A DNA stretch of 10,602 bases from Firmicutes bacterium CAG:882 (GTDB taxonomy: Bacteria; Bacillota; Clostridia; Lachnospirales; Lachnospiraceae), in NCBI GenBank assembly GCA_000435595.1, contig FR895409.1, positions 13,697-24,298 on the forward strand, read 5' to 3'. The notes beneath the pieces were generated by a model. That model worked only from the letters and a program-made list of their open reading frames with translations, made no database searches and was not told where the DNA came from. Made by a program: the position numbers and the translations under genes. Positions 10,569-10,602 of this stretch are shown one piece after another (the first letter of the stretch is position 1; every line of letters starts with the position of its first letter).

Positions 10569-10602
10569 GGGACGGGTTCGATTCCCGTCTCGCGCTTTTT
10601 TT
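10569..10602 (+). other. Attachment site: 3' end of a tRNA gene (duplicated att)
   Basis: ACGGG, loop TTCGATT, CCCGT (10572-10588) is a perfect T-arm with the invariant TTC.A positions. CTCGCGC (10589-10595) would be the 3' acceptor strand and T10596 the discriminator, then a T-run. No 5' half of a tRNA lies upstream, where rep begins, so this is the fragment left by integration. A U discriminator with C72 and G71 would suit tRNA-Gly, but identity is not proven. The matching copy should stand beyond the left edge. Confidence 0.75.

Larger units (their letters stand above)
1..10602. mobile_element. Inovirus-like prophage, nearly complete
   Basis: The window combines a tyrosine integrase (cut by the left edge), a Zot-type P-loop ATPase, a chain of very small membrane proteins, signal-peptide/transmembrane candidate virion proteins, a rolling-circle Rep, an origin stem-loop and a tRNA 3' end at the right edge. 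This gene content and roughly 11 kb size fit a filamentous phage genome integrated in a tRNA gene. The fragment at the right is only the 3' part of a tRNA, so the intact tRNA copy is expected just beyond the left edge, downstream of the integrase. No secretin gene is seen, as expected for a single-membrane (Gram-positive) host. Whether it makes particles is inference. Confidence 0.85.

Overview
The window is almost the whole of an integrated filamentous-phage-like (inovirus-like) element in a low-GC Gram-positive host. The host is most likely a gut-type Clostridia (Lachnospiraceae-like). That is inferred from AT-rich DNA, strong AGGAGG ribosome sites, tightly overlapping genes and the style of the small DNA-binding proteins; no host gene is present to confirm it. 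The left edge cuts a tyrosine recombinase. The right edge ends in the T-arm and acceptor 3' end of a tRNA followed by a T-run, which is what the duplicated attachment site of a prophage inserted in a tRNA gene looks like.

Layout, in the direction of transcription of the minus strand (right to left): (1) A replication module at 9488-10552 and 8808-9473: a CRESS-type Rep (HUH nickase plus superfamily 3 helicase), then a DNA-binding protein of unknown family. (2) A control and origin region at about 6560-8800. It holds three plus-strand ribbon-helix-helix (RHH) genes, one of them apparently membrane-tethered, a 52-residue helical protein and one minus-strand gene of unknown function. It also holds a replication origin with four 11-bp iterons and a 10-bp stem whose loop carries TAGTATTAC, the nonanucleotide of circovirus/geminivirus-type origins. 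(3) A long minus-strand morphogenesis operon at 1028-6561, with genes overlapping or separated by a few bases. It encodes a candidate ssDNA-binding protein, signal-peptide/membrane-anchored virion proteins (candidate adsorption and cap proteins), a 73-residue candidate major coat protein followed by a strong hairpin, a chain of four 31-43-residue membrane proteins, and a Zot-type assembly ATPase. (4) The integrase at 1-921.

Reading of the system: Rep would nick the minus strand inside the origin loop. The displaced strand would then have the sense of the coat genes, the polarity found in filamentous phages. Candidate gV-like and coat proteins would cover it, and the Zot ATPase would drive extrusion. 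Two regulatory circuits are visible. One is a divergent promoter region with two AGATATCT-core palindromes between the first RHH gene and the coat operon. The other is a pair of promoters around the third RHH gene that carry the same 14-bp operator in their -35/-10 spacers. The most striking point is the union of a eukaryotic-virus-style CRESS origin and Rep with a filamentous-phage structural module in one small Gram-positive prophage.
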